NCBI GenBank assembly: GCA_963920635.1
Contig: OY987298.1
Span: 141,210,257-141,274,256 of the forward strand
DNA length: 64,000 bases
Reading direction: 5' to 3'
Origin: Pseudeuparius sepicola
Lineage: Eukaryota; Arthropoda; Insecta; Coleoptera; Anthribidae
Shown piece after piece: positions 22,208 through 34,517 of the stretch. How positions within the stretch are numbered: the first letter of the stretch is position 1; each line of letters starts with the position of its first letter. The notes below the pieces were generated by a model. That model was not told the DNA's origin. It was given only the letters and a program-made list of their open reading frames with translations, and ran no database searches. Both the position numbers and the translations under genes were made by a program.

Positions 22208-23639
22208 TACAGGGTGAGTTTTTTTCGATGCCCACTATGGGGATCTCGGAAACTAGCAGAGCTAGAACAAAGGTTAAATGGGGAAAGAATTGCAGTTTTG
22301 AATGCTCAATCTAATGCCCCTTTTGGATTTTTAAAAAAGTTCATGGCTCACGAGATATTTTGAAAAGAGTGATTTTTTGCTATTTCATCAGATCTCTGTA
22401 GCTCCGTTATTTCTGATTATACAGAAAAACTGTAGAGACAAAAATTGTAGATAATTTTGGGCTTAATAAAACAATCTTATCCAATTTTTTTATGTTGTTT
22501 GTGATTTTTAAGATATGACATAAACTTGCGTTTTTTTAAATGTAAATTATAGTTTTTTTAGCTTTCCAAAGATATAATACTCGGCATAGTTATTATAACC
22601 CATGGAATATTTTCATAATTACGTTCTATTTTATAATTAGACATACTTTAAACTTCCTAATATTTTGTTTTTACCTGGTAACAAAATGTAACAAAATGAA
22701 ACAAAAATTAAAAAACTCAAATTCAAATTATTATTATTTTAAAAGGTCACCTTTTAAAATAAAAAAGGTGTTCAAACAATCCACCATTATTATTTATGCA
22801 AATATTGCATCTTTTTAAAGCTGAATTTGTCGCCTTTCTTAGAGAGCGCCTGTCAATACTGGCAATTGCTTCTAAAACAGCTGCTCTTAATTCAACAATT
22901 GCCTCAATCCCCACAAAAAGAAATCCAAAACAGACAAATCGGGGGTCGGGGCTGCCAGGAAATTTGACTATTTCTCCCTATCCAACTATTTGGATAGAGC
23001 TGATCTAGGTAATTTCTTACGGGCAAATAATAATTATGTGGTGGAGCTCCATCATGATAATTTTTGTTTTATTTTGTTACATTTTGTTACCAGCTAAAAA
23101 TAAAATATTTGAAAGTTTGAAGTATGCCATATTATAAAATAGAACGTAATTATGAAAATATTCCATGGCTGACTATATGAAAATTAAAAGAAAATCAGAA
23201 AATTAGCCATAGCTATTTTATTTATTATAATAACTATGCCGAGTATTATATCTTTGGAAAGTTTAAAAAATGGCCGATTTGATAAGGCCACAGCCAACTA
23301 TGATTTACATTAAAAAAACACAAGTTTATGTCATACCACAAAAATCACAAACAACATAAAAAAATTTATTAGATTATCTTATTAAGCCCAAAATTATCTA
23401 CAATTTTTGTCTCTACAGTTTTTCTGTATAATCAGAAATAATGGAGCTACAGAGATCTGATCAAATAGCAAAAATCACTGTTTTAAAAATATCTAGTGAG
23501 CCATGAACTTTTTTAAAAATACAAAAGGGGCATTAGATTGAGCATTCAAAACTGCAATTCTTTCCCCATTTAAGCTTTGTTCTAGCTCTGCTAGTTTCCG
23601 AGATAACCATAGTGGGCATCGAAAAAAACTCACCCTGTA
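22208..23639 (-). mobile_element. mariner-like element with TACAGGGTGAG ends
   Basis: The ends TACAGGGTGAGTTTTTTTCG and complement carry inverted arms of over 300 bp and are flanked by TA-compatible sequence. A decayed transposase fragment lies between the arms on the minus strand (22766-23058), which links these CAGGGTG ends to the Tc1/mariner superfamily. The element is about 1.43 kb and internally deleted, so it is non-autonomous. A solo right arm of the same family is at 45376-45778. Confidence 0.8.
22766..23058 (-). pseudogene. mariner-like transposase, C-terminal relic
   Basis: Read on the minus strand from 23056, the peptide begins HDGAPPHN, followed by a ...NSWIGRNSQISW segment. After a one-base loss near 22940 comes a DLSVLDFFLWG segment, and after further frame damage an ...ALKRCNICINNNGGLFEH tail. 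HDGAPPH (second catalytic Asp), WIGR, the DFFLWG region (third Asp) and a GG.FEH tail are characteristic of insect mariner-family DDE transposases. Spacing between the two Asp residues is about 37, judged across the frame break. The N-terminal DNA-binding and first catalytic regions are missing. Confidence 0.8.
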
Positions 23640-23865
23640 TAACTATAAAAAGGAACTTCAGTGATGGGGGACACATCATATAAATTTTTTTAATCGAGGA
23701 TAAAGAAGTTTTGTTACGCAAAATTATTTGAAGAGCAAGGTAAGAAAATGTCTTAGAATTTTTCCATAATAGTTCGTATTCCACAGTATAGATGGATAAA
23801 TAAGCAGTGCGCGGCTCTGGTTCTAGATTAGAGCTGAGCCCTAAGCAGTGCCGGCCTATAGCAGA

Positions 23866-24225
23866 GCCGGCTGTGGGGTGCCACAAGGCTCCATTCTTGG
23901 TCCTATCTTTTTAGTATCTATGCTATCAATTAAACGTAGGTATCTAATCTCTAAAGCATTGCAGTGTTCACCAATACGCGGATGATACCTACTCAGTTGT
24001 ATTTGCTCATTCCATCCTGAAAATCTGTAAGAAGCTAATAGAATTATTAATTAGGATCTAGAAAGTCTTGTTGATCGGTCTAATGCCCATAACTTGCGTA
24101 TAAATGCTTCAAAATCAACTCTTATGATTTTTGGAAAGGACCGGATTAGGGTAAAGAGTTCAATGAGCATTGTAATTGATGGCCAGTCCTTGGCTACAAC
24201 TGAAAGCAAAAACCTGGCAACGCAT
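23866..24225 (+). pseudogene. non-LTR retrotransposon reverse transcriptase relic
   Basis: A GVPQGSILGP motif starts near 23875, the YADD catalytic motif (HQYADDT) is at about 23971-23990 in another frame, and an ...LRINASKSTLMIFGK segment is at about 24090-24145. These are the RT motif B, motif C and following region of Jockey-type LINEs. The reading frame changes at least twice and stops occur, so it is dead. No 5' region, poly(A) tail or target duplication is evident. Confidence 0.8.
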
Positions 24226-24566
24226 ATTGATACTGACCAAATAAATCTTATTATTTATTTTACATTGTGCTGTTTTCCTACAATGACGTTTTTCTGCCTG
24301 CGTTAGTTTTCCGTGAGCGTTTGCGCCTCTTCTTCAAAATTGGCCCCCATCATAAAAAAAATGAAACCCAGCCACACGGGGAACAATAGAATAGAGCTGA
24401 GCGGCGCTACTGCTTATTCATCTCTTTACTGTGCCTATCTACTTTTCGGGCGCTCAGTATAAATAACTATCACTTTAATAAGGCGAGGATGCTATTTGTC
24501 AGGATTTTCGTATATAAGCCGACTCTCCCAAACATAAATTCCTGTCTTAATGGAGAAAAATAATTT

Positions 24567-24692
24567 TTACCGGCACAGATAAAGATTTTTTACTGCGTCC
24601 AATTCCAATTTCGGTTTTGCCTTCGTTTGGTTATTCTTTGGTGCAGGTATGACCAACCCTAAAGGTACATAACTGCCAAGAAAGATAATAAT
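24567..24692 (-). CDS. candidate host exon B, unidentified protein
   Basis: On the minus strand a possible acceptor (T-rich run ending TTTAAACAG, at 24693-24706) precedes an in-phase open stretch reading IIIFLGSYVPLGLVIPAPKN and ending ...VKNLYLCR, then TAA at 24567-24569. A GGTAAAAA donor-like site also overlaps the stop. Together with exon A it keeps frame across an intron of 148 bp. I do not recognise the protein. Other acceptor choices (CCTTTAG nearer the centre) are possible. Confidence 0.35.
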   Translation of the reverse strand: MIIFLGSYVPLGLVIPAPKNNQTKAKPKLELDAVKNLYLCR

Positions 24693-24840
24693 CTGTTTAA
24701 AAAAATCTGTTCTCATGCCATAAAAAGGCCGTAAGTAGCCTCCAAATCTATCTCTATGAAATATAAAAAGAAACAAACAAAAAATCCAATGTCTCAGTTG
24801 GGAAAAATATACGATGTAATGTTTATTTACCTGCCCTCTC

Positions 24841-24982
24841 GCAGAAGGACCATCTAAATCTAAGATAATCATCTTATTGTTGAGGCACGAGGACAACTTC
24901 TTCAGAACGTTCGCAGTCCAAATGGTGGCCGGCTCATATTCGGATTCATTAAAAATTTGAATTATACAATCTCGACGAGGAT
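24841..24982 (-). CDS. candidate host exon A, unidentified protein
   Basis: The minus-strand frame reads ...DCIIQIFNESEYEPATIWTA... through ...NNKMIILDLDGPSARGQ and stops at a good donor, CAG|GTAAAT (24841/24840). The acceptor is uncertain; CATTTCGAG just upstream at 24983 is one option. Codons show G/C-ending choices (CTG AAG AAG TTG TCC TCG TGC CTC AAC) that contrast with the AT-rich flanks. That codon use and the donor make it the best non-transposon coding candidate in the window. The family is not recognised. Confidence 0.4.
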
Positions 24983-24992
24983 CTCGAAATGT

Positions 24993-27347
24993 GGGCAAAA
25001 TTTATATATTTACAAGGACCGAGACGTTCAACGACCTTTAGCGGTATTGTGTATATGCGACAGACTCGAGCTATTAGGATCCATAGCGACGCTAGTCTGT
25101 CAGCGAAAGACCAAATAAATTTAGAACTTTATTTATTACTTCCACATCGCGACATGTGCGTCGAATGTGCAAGAATTGCTATACGATGATGCAGCAAATG
25201 CAAGGTGTTATTAGAAAGCGAAATCTCATCTATAGGACAATAACACAATAAGGAACACACAAAGGAAATAGTTCTTTAAAGAAAGTTATTTTCAGAATAT
25301 ATTTTGCGTAGGTAATAAATGAAATAAATTTGTTATGCATAAATGAATTATTGATAAATTTGTTGCAGCTGAAAATACACCGAGAAAAGAGGTCTAAATA
25401 ATCAGCGTAGGTTAGGTATGATAAAAATAAAGTCCCTTGGAACAGCATAAAAACGCTTGGGGACCGTTTGCTTTGTAATACAAGACCGAGTCTTAGGCGG
25501 CGCGCGGGTATTAATAATATTATAAAAATTTTATTTGAAATAATTCAAACCAAAGCAAGCCAATAATTTTGTTTCACACAAAACAGCACCACACAAAAAT
25601 CTATACACAAAACCAATGAAATCCCTACGCTCGCTTTCTTATTGGCTGCCTTCTTGACTAGGTCGACGTCGACGGCATAAAAACCCTATGAATTTTATAC
25701 GGGTGATTTCTGCTGATAAGTCTGGCATTTTTACCAGTAGAAGAGCGTGGTAATTGCTATGAAATAGATCGCGCCTCGTATATCACTGTGTTTTAAACGA
25801 GTTCATTTATATTTTACCAGGGTAGCTCGAGAACAGGGGCCTCGGCAATACAATACGAGACAAACAACTTTTTTAACCATATTAAACCGAACCTGGCATT
25901 AGTAGTAAAAATAGATGAAGGAGACAGATAAGATATTTAATTATAGTAAAAGCAAGTGACATAATTTCACAGATCTTAGGATATACTTTTGACAATATTA
26001 TATCGTGCATTAACCTTTACGTTGTGTTTGACGACAACCTTAAAAAAACCTCAAAAGTGAAATATTATGTTGCTTGTAGAATATTTTTGAAAACTGGTTG
26101 ACTCGTATGTCCATTATATTCTTTTCGTGACGCCAATTAGAGTTTTTTTTTCATGCTATTTCAAGCGATTTTAGGAATACTATACTTACTAATTACAGTT
26201 ACATTATTTTTCGATTAAATTTGAAAAATAATTTTCGATTTGTTGCATTAGTTTTTGAACGGTTGATACGATTGCCTTGAAAATTTCAAAGTTTATTTTT
26301 CTTTCTGTCAGTAACAGTAGAGTTCTAATTATTTTGCACTTACGATAAGTGGTGGGGATAAAGGCCGCTTCACAACAAATACAGTGCGTGTAATTACTAT
26401 AAAAAATAATATCTATCATTGAGTACTCAATGTATCTATTGAATACCTAACTACTACAACCTGCAAGTACATTAACCAGTAGAAATATAATGTTTAATTG
26501 GGACAAATGAACTAACTACAAACGTTTTACTTACTTTCCTTCTTTCACTAAGTATTATTGTTACATTTTGTCAAAGTCATATATTATACGGAAGACAAGT
26601 AAGCTTGTCCAAGTAATACGGTTTATTTAGACGGCAAATAAAACTTTGTCTCCTATTTAGCTTCTGTTTCTGATTTTTTAATTGCAGTAATCAAAATTTT
26701 AAGTGCCGTTAGTAAAATTTTTGTCGGTGTAGGGAAAAAATAAATTTCTGTTTAAATAATAAATAAGAAGGCCGGATTTAAATAAACTACAATATTTTAT
26801 GTAAGTATAGAAAAAATAGCAAGAAATCGGAATTCTAGAAAACAGTTAGGTAATTTTATTTTTATTTTTAAATTTTCTAGAAATCTTCAACATGTGTGAT
26901 ATACGCTTTATAAATAGCTACTAAATTATTATCCGCTCTTCAGTGCAGCCTGTGAGAAAATCTATGCCCGCATATAAATCTGACAATGTTCATAAATTTA
27001 CTGGCGGCCGCGCATGTGTTAATGAATGCGATCCGTAACTCTCACGTAATAAAATGTAATAGGATTAATTATTACTTTACTTGCACCATTTACATCAACA
27101 GTAGTACGGTAAGAGGATTACATGCAGACAGAAACTACGAGCCAGTGTGTTTTTTGTGACTAAGAGGATTTCAGGTTGTTTATCATTATCTTGATTTTTA
27201 TCCAGCTGTCCAGCTCCCAGCTATAAGGTTTATTTGTACTTAGTAGGTAACTTAGAACGTCGAAATTGATGTAAATTTAATGAGCAAAGAGGAGATTTTT
27301 GAGTAAAATGCCAAATGTGACAAAGGCGACAATAGTAGGTATCATGC
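24993..27347. other. repeat-poor intergenic or intronic DNA
   Basis: Few inverted-repeat elements are visible here compared with the rest of the window, which fits gene-proximal or intronic DNA. A minus-strand frame at 26204-26419, ending ...FKAIVSTVQKLMQQIENYF..., lies on the same strand as the candidate exons but has no clear acceptor and no recognised motif. Confidence 0.35.
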
Positions 27348-27925
27348 AACTTTTTTGATGTTATCTTTTTGGTCCTCCAGGTCCATCATTTTAGTGCATC
27401 TTTTCATTCTGCAAGAAAAAGGTACTCTTGATTCATAACGATCAAATCAACCGCTTGCGTTGAAATCGGCAAAATGTGCCCCCAAAACACCTGTTGACAT
27501 CAATATTCGAAACATAAAATTTTCACGTACCGCTTTCAAATGTTTCAGATCAACTGTACATTCAAAATGAAGAAAAAAATGCCAAATGGGCATTGGTCAC
27601 AACACCATTGGTTTTCTTGAAGTAGGGTGTCCAAATTTTGTCAAATTCAATCCTTTTCATTTTGAAAGAGAATAATTTTTGGTCCATTGTTCTTAGGAAT
27701 TTTTTTCTTACTTTAAATGGTACAGTTGATCTGTAACACTTGAAAGCGGCAGGTGAAAATTTTATGTTTCGAATATTGAAGTCAACAGGTGTTTTGGGGC
27801 ACATTTTGCCGATTTCAACGCAAATGGTTGATTTGATAGTTATGAAACAAGAGTACCTTTTTGTTGCAGAATGAAAAGATGTACCTAACTGCAGGACCAA
27901 AAAGATAACCTCAAAAAAGTTACGA
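27348..27925. mobile_element. foldback element, relative of 5825-6500
   Basis: The arms (CAACTTTTTTGATGTTATCT on the left, complement ending near 27925 on the right) are more than 150 bp long and share TTTAGTGCATCTTTT with the 5.8-kb element. The size is 578 bp. The 151-codon minus-strand frame through it is an artefact of the arms. Confidence 0.7.
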
Positions 27926-28659
27926 GTAAAAGCACGATCCAATAACAGCGCAAGTGGCCCCTCTGTGAGATACGGTGAAATTGACATTTTCTGCTTATTC
28001 TCCATCTCCAAAAACACAGCAGTGCCAAATTTAAGTTCAGCAGCTTGATTAGTTTGGGAGATGTAACCGCATAATTCTATTTCAAAAAATGAACTTCAAC
28101 GACCTCTTTGTATATCTCTTAAACGAACAAGATTTGTATAAGGCATATTGGCCTCAATAGTCATATTTTGGCCCAAAATATATATGCAGTTGCTCTATGT
28201 TCCATTACTTTTGGGGCACCCTGTATATCGTAAACTGAATGGTCTGTGTAGATGTTGATATGTTTATATGGGACTTCTTGCTATTTCGATCAAAGCATCG
28301 ACTTACTAATTATACTAGGTACTAAATCGATCTTATGACTTTCCATAAAGGTCGAAAATTAAGGAATAAATGATTAAGGGTCAATTCCTGAATTCCATAA
28401 ACAAACTAAAGTATCTACCCTTTAAAATTAAAGGAGCCTTTCTATAATGTTGCAACCGTTTCTTTAATTTTAAAGTAAAAAATTACTTTAGTAGTGTGTA
28501 TTATGAAATTGATCCTAACTGCCGCACTTCAATCAGAAGAGATTGCTTCTTCGCAACGTGCAGTTTTTCGTTGTAGGATATGATTACATAATTCTCATGT
28601 CGTCCAATGACAGACGCCGTTACCCTTAGGACATGAACTCATTTCCACATTTCCCTGGA

Positions 28660-29030
28660 CTACGGGATACGTAAGTAGTCCCTTAGCCTGTAAGGTCTAT
28701 AGTAATATAAGTGGACCCGTGGTAGGTATGAAATATCATTTGTTTTCCGAACAACTTTTTTTACGCGGCACACTCTTGCACATCGCGCGCGTCTAACGCC
28801 CAGCCTGGCACGTAGGTATGCGCCTTTGGCGCCACCGTGCATATTTCACGTAGAAGATCCCGGTCCGACCTTGTATTGTCGCCGTACACCATATTCGGAG
28901 CCCGGCAACATGTGTTTACTTTCACCGCGCGGCGCTTCTCCATAGCACACCGCCGCGGTCCGTCTCCTTGCCCCACAATCATAGGCGCCGACTTCTCAAA
29001 ATTTGGCTGGGTGCCCAAGGTATACAACCT
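28660..29030 (-). other. CpG-rich island, possible exon
   Basis: About 28760-29010 is CpG-rich and open on the minus strand for 88 codons (...DNTRSDRDLLREICTVAPKA...). The opposite strand is also open. The sequence AGTCGGCGCC (minus strand, near 28985) recurs at 30490, so part of this block may be a dispersed repeat instead of a host exon. CACCCTGTATATCG near 28219 upstream is a solo transposon end. Confidence 0.25.
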
Positions 29031-29171
29031 CCCTCAAAATGTTTTTTTTTTATTATTTATAAGTATAAAAGAAAAGTACATACCAAAAAACGGGCAGTTA
29101 TCATCCTGATAATTACAAAAACACAACGTAAATAGAATGAAATAAAATAAAGGTATTTCTATAAGGCCTCG

Positions 29172-30263
29172 TTTTAAAATTCAGCGGACTCTCATCCCGA
29201 TGAATCAGCTGGATATCTGTCTCTTACTTCCTGCAAAGGGAAACAAATGAGAGGGAGATATCAGCCGATTTATCCGGATGAGAGTCCGCTGAATTCAGCG
29301 CCGGTTTTAGCTTGACTTTCGCCGGGTGCTAAGTTTAAAAAACACCTTATCTTTTCTCTCAATTTTTACTTTTGCCCAAAAAGCTTAACTTTTTAGTTGG
29401 GAGGTAGTCAGAAATTTAAAAAATAATAATAAATTAAATGTTTGTAGTACAAAATTGCGCCGGAGGAGAAAATATTTCAAATATTCATGGTCAAACAGTT
29501 TAAATTAACAAAAATAAATTACAAGCAAAACATATTCTTGATAACTGGTGGTTTTTTTTTGTTCACTATGACTCATAACATTTGTAGCCAAGAAGTCCTT
29601 TTCAGTCTTCTTTTATAGAACAACTGTGACCAATAGAAATTTCGAAATTTGTTTTAGTGTGATCCCATAAAAATCATTGCTTTTTAAACAGACTATACAA
29701 AAGAAAGCAGCGGTGTTTGGTTACTAAAATGCGCCGTAGGCGAAATTTTTAAAAAATATAAAGCACATAGGTACAGTTTAAAGGAGGTATAGGAAATTAC
29801 AAAATCATAACAGTATAATGTATTTTTCGTCTTTTTTCAATGTAGGGGGCTTGACCCCCCAAACCATATACTTACAGCCCTGGGCTTCTGTACGGGAAAA
29901 GCTAGGTATCGTTACATATTATTACATGACAATTTTCATATTCAATCAATGAATCAATGTTGTATATTCTGCGTTTAGGATATTTTCACTTGGAAATTTT
30001 TATTTTCGCCCAAAAATCCAGAAGGATAGTAAAATCTTCAACGTAGAGACGAATAAGATGATGAATAGGAGAACGTTTCAGATGTTATGTTTGCAGACGA
30101 CGATCAAAATGAAGGTGTCGCGTCGTGAGCGACATAGCAACAAAATGTGATTTATTTTTAGTTATTAGACCAGCTTATACCGCCTCCTAAAATTAACCGC
30201 CGGGTGCTATTAGCGCCCTAGCTCCCTCCTAAAACCGGCGCTGGCTAAATTTTAAGATGCGAT
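29172..30263. mobile_element. foldback MITE split by a hAT-like insertion
   Basis: The left arm TTTTAAAATTCAGCGGACTC is complementary to the right arm, which ends at GGATGAGAGTCCGCTGAATT and then resumes with TTTAAGATG after the inserted element (30252). Removing 29296-30251 rejoins a complete inverted repeat, so the MITE was present first. The MITE itself is about 135 bp. Confidence 0.7.
29296..30243. mobile_element. hAT-like element with CAGCGCCGGTTTTAG ends
   Basis: The ends CAGCGCCGGTTTTAG (29296) and CTAAAACCGGCGCTG (ending 30243) are complementary. GCTGAATT on the left (29288-29295) and GCTAAATT on the right (30244-30251) form an 8-bp duplication with one mismatch, matching hAT behaviour. 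The subterminal word CGCCGGGTGCT occurs at both ends but in the same orientation. Interior AT-rich, no transposase recognised. Confidence 0.7.
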
Positions 30264-31904
30264 CTTTAAACAAAAACAAACAAAAAACAAAACAAAAACA
30301 AAAAACGATTAGTTATCTAACTTTGCGTAAATAACGCAAAAGTGCTTAGTCTTATGGACGATTTTATGGGGAACATTTGACATATAATATTTTCAAATTG
30401 TTTAGTTGTCACCTTGTCACCTTTGCTTAAGCTTCCAACAACTGGCCAAACTTTTTTGGCCGGGTGCTCGAGCCCCGGAGCACCCGCGGAGTCGGCGCCT
30501 ATGCCCACAATGCGAGATGCCGCAGGACCCCGATGGCATCCTAATCGGGATGGCTGCTTTGCTTGCGAAACGCCTGACGTTGAGGTATGGTAGGTATATT
30601 CGCGATTTTCTAGACGTTTGAAATTCGGAACGCAACGATCGGTGATCATGTGTGGTATGTCTATTGGACACGAACAATTCGAGATAAAATCAGAGTCGAA
30701 GGTATACGGTGTTCATAGTTATTTTTTTTATCCCCATTTAACTTTTTTATTTTTTGACCTAGAAAAAAATTTAAAAATTGTAGGGTTCACTATTTAAAAC
30801 TATAGATATAACAATATTTTTTTAAAATAGAACACCCCACATATTTCTCTATTTTTGAAATCTACGTATTTTTGGATTCTAACGATACATAGTACGTATA
30901 CGTATAACAATACCACACAAGCATTTAGTTGATTTTGGGGTACCCTTAATTTGGAGTAATAGCTATTGTAAGGGTGAAAATTATTAAAATTATTATTATT
31001 ATACACTGCAAAAAAATCCAAACGCAGGATGATTTTTTCGGGATTGCCTGGGGAGTTGGGGACTGCCTCCTGGGTCTACAACCAAAATATCACACTTGAA
31101 CTCCTGGTACGAATTGAGCTATACAGAGTGGTTCACTGATTCATTAGAAGTTTACGGGGAAGGAGTGCGAATTTTAATTTGAAATTTTGGTCACTTATAT
31201 AACAGGTTGTAAACTTTCTTTCTAAAATATTTTCAACTTCCGATCACTTCCGGTTATACCGGAAGTCGATAGCAACTTTGTTATTTCAAATAAAACACCC
31301 TATATATTATTACACCATTTGGTTCCCTATTAAATTCCAAATCTTTTTTCTCATTATAATGTGTACCCTATTCCTAACCCTTTTCGAGATATTCGCAAAT
31401 TTTTGATTTTTTTGAGTGTTGCAGCCATCGACCATAGTGATCATAACTTTGAAATTTATGAATCTGGAAAACTGAAATTTTGGACTGTCGTAGGCGAAAG
31501 TCAACTTTCTTAAATGGTCTGTATGCCATTTCAAAATATTGTACAGGGTGTTCGGGAAAAAATTCCCAATATCAATGTCGAAAAATTGAAAAATCTCATT
31601 TTTTTCAAATGGAACCCATATTTTTTTATTGCACCATTGAAATGCTTGTGAAAAGACAGTCCAAAAAGATATAACACACTATATGTCTAAATGAAGCGGT
31701 TGCTTCGTTATTACGCAAAATACGTATTTTTTCTGCTCTGTATCAACAAAAGATGCCATTTCTCAAGGAGCGTCACATTATAGGGGGCCATGGAAAATGA
31801 CGCAATTATATGACAAGGTTAAGGGCTATTTAATAATATTTTTTCCCTGAGAAGCGACAATACAAAATTAAATAATACTAACAATTATAATATTAAAATT
31901 TTTT
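30264..31904. other. intergenic DNA with repeat fragments
   Basis: A GC-rich patch at 30460-30580 shares GGGTGCTCGAGCCCCGGAGC-type sequence and AGTCGGCGCCTATG with dispersed repeats. Solo transposon ends occur near 31300 (CACCCTATATATTA) and 31542 (TACAGGGTGTTCGGG). No gene was recognised. Confidence 0.4.
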
Positions 31905-32655
31905 TATAGGCAATTAAACTTTATTTAACAAAATACAAACGCAAAAACAATAATAAAAGAAACGTATTGCTATTAGAAAATTAAATTATTAAATGTTCGT
32001 CTCTTTCAATACACGCAACTATGCGTTTCCGCATGTTTATTACTGCCATTCGCAAGTCCATAGCAAAAGTGCATATCAGTCAATTCTTCAAATAAAAATA
32101 TAATTTTTGAAAATATTGATACTAAGGTGCAAAGTTGGCAGCCAAATGATTCAAATAATGCCAAGTTTAATTGACATCCACAGATTGTTAGATTTATTCT
32201 TAAAATGACTTTTTTATTGCAGCATTGCCGTTCTTTGAAAATAATGAAAAAACGGCTGAGAATATGAAAAAATACTAAGAGATACTTTTTTTTAACCATT
32301 GAATTTACAATTCAAAACAAATTTAAAAAATGCCATTATACAGGGTATTCATATTTTTCTGAACTAATTAATTTTAATACCACCCTGTATCTCCGCAACT
32401 GGGGGCGTCACAAGCTTCATATTAACCTTAAATTTGACAACTTATCCGCTCATGTGACACGCCAAGTTTGAAGAAAATATCTCGTCTACTTCTAGAAATA
32501 CTAAGAAATATGTGTATTTTTCTCTACATTTCTACGTTCTGTATAAAAAAAACTATGGCCCGTAGGAGAAAAAAATATATAAAGAAGTGCCCTTATTTTG
32601 ACTTCAAGAATACGTGGTTTCATTTTTGACCATCAGTTTAGTTACACCCTGTATA
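31905..32655 (-). mobile_element. mariner-like relic, one end preserved
   Basis: The right end ...GTTACACCCTGTATA (near 32655) and about 600 bp inward match the 34518-35721 element. Toward the left the sequence retains a transposase tail on the minus strand (31992-32065: ...INMRKRIVACIERD then EHL, with the central residues deleted). The opposite arm is absent, so the copy is truncated. Confidence 0.7.
31992..32065 (-). pseudogene. mariner-like transposase, C-terminal fragment
   Basis: The reading MDLRMAVINMRKRIVACIERD followed by EHL corresponds to the last helix of mariner-like transposases, which end in a GG.FEHL-type motif. A short deletion removes the GG.F part. Only about 25 codons remain. 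Confidence 0.6.
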
Positions 32656-34517
32656 CAAAGGTTTAGTATGACGCCCGTCCCTGCGTTGGTATAGCTTCGT
32701 TTTAGCTTAAAAATTGGCCTATTATTAGGACAAATAGCGGAATTTTGAATTCTTATAGACAAGACCAATACATTATTTTTGCGACGTTACGTGATGTTTT
32801 TTTTAGTAGCACCAGACAGATTTTAGCAATGGTAAGATTTTATATTTAAACGTATTCCTTCCTCCATCGGCGATCTAAGGCAATTAGTAGATGAAAAATA
32901 AATAAAAATTAGAAATTTGTTACATTTTTTATGTGTCTGTTTTTATCCTTTTTGGGAAATTTAATGTTGGCTAGGTATTGTGGAAAATAAATTTTAATTT
33001 TTATAAAAAAATAACAGATCGTTTAAACTTCTTTAGGCATTTAGGTGATGCGATAATTTTTTTGGAGGAGTATACCTATATTATGGAGTATTCCATTTAA
33101 AAAACACAAGTCTAGTTTGATACAGTTAAGTGGAACATTCTGTATCTAGTACCTATAATTGTTCACATAATTGTTAAAAAACTGCATGTTTCTATCTAAG
33201 TACAACTCTTTCCCAATTTTCCCAATTAAATCTAAGAAAAAAAAAACTATTCTTGACTTTTTTCGAAAAATTGTAGCCTTTTTCAAAAAATTCATTTTTG
33301 CGCGTTTTAAATTTTTATTCTGAACAACTTTCCTGAATAATATTTTGTTATAAAACCTACAAAAAGGATCTTTATAGAATGTGTGCCTTCGAAATTTTGA
33401 ATAAACTATTTTTTCGCACCTATGTGCCCTTGTTTAAAAATTAAGTAGGTAGGTGTGCAAAATTTCAAAAGCTTATCTAGGCAAAAAGATTACTTTTTCA
33501 GTGGCGTACCATTTCTTTTTTATTAAAAAAATATGATGGTTGACCCCCGCCTCTCCGGCACTGGTGGAAGTAGATAGGCCGAATTATTTTTTATTTATAG
33601 TATTTAATGTGTGTCTAAACTGCACCAAATATGTTTATTTTAACTGTCTTCTTTTAGGAGAAATTAAAGAAAACTTGGAAAAAAAAAGATTTTGACGCCC
33701 TGTGTAACGAAAACCGAGAGGATTTCGATACAACTTTATATGAAAAATCTACTTATTTTGGCATTTTCTATAGATTCTTGCAAAAAAAGAAAATTTTAAA
33801 GGCTCGGCAAAATGCTTTGAAAGTTCGGTTAAATAAACTGCACTTACACTAACCAAACATTTTTTTCTAAAAAAAAAATTAAAATTCAGGCTAATAGAAG
33901 AGATACCTATCTATTATATGTTGTGGTCCTATATGTATAGCTTCAGATTTGAGGTCTTCTATATACATACTATTTAGGTACATAGGTACCTATTTATTAC
34001 CGTTACATACAGGGTGTTTACCTATCTACCTCTACAAATCCATAAAATCTTTATGACTGATAGGCTTCTGTCATTTTTAGAATTGGTTCGTTTATAATTT
34101 CTGGGACGTTTTGATATACCTATAATACCTATGTAGGTACTTACTCGAGTTTTGACCCGCGTATAAAGTTTCATAAAAATTCAGCAATTTGGGGTGGTCT
34201 TAGAAGAATACTCTGTATATAGGTATACTTTTTTTATTGGATCTTTGCACACCAACACAATCAACTGTTTTGAGGTAATTGCCGCAGATGCTTTTAAAAT
34301 TCATATTTTGTTCAACTTTACCACATGCACTGCAGAATGAAACTTCCTGTGTATTTTTTGTTAAAATTTTGTATGTGCGTATGTGGTGGTTTTCGTGTGT
34401 CCCTAAACGCTGTGGTCAATGATGTCAGATTTTAAATAAAAAGTTGCTAAACGCTTTTAGTGAAAATTGGGGGGATAAAAAACAATCTGCCCTGCATGTC
34501 TAAAAATGTAAAGTATA
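32656..34517. other. AT-rich intergenic DNA
   Basis: Contains CAGTGGCGTACC near 33500 and a CCGGCACTGG word near 33557, weakly resembling hAT ends about 65 bp apart, and a solo TACAGGGTGTTTACC near 34009. No gene was recognised. Confidence 0.4.

Noticed and set aside
26204..26419. Possible upstream exon of the 24.6-25.0 kb gene on the minus strand
   Set aside because: The frame ends in its own stop, there is no convincing acceptor, and the helical, Lys/Ile-rich peptide could be chance in AT-rich DNA. Mentioned only as part of the surrounding region.
27562..28017. 151-codon minus-strand open frame
   Set aside because: It runs through both arms of a foldback element and shows no domain. A related element at 5.8-6.5 kb does not keep it.
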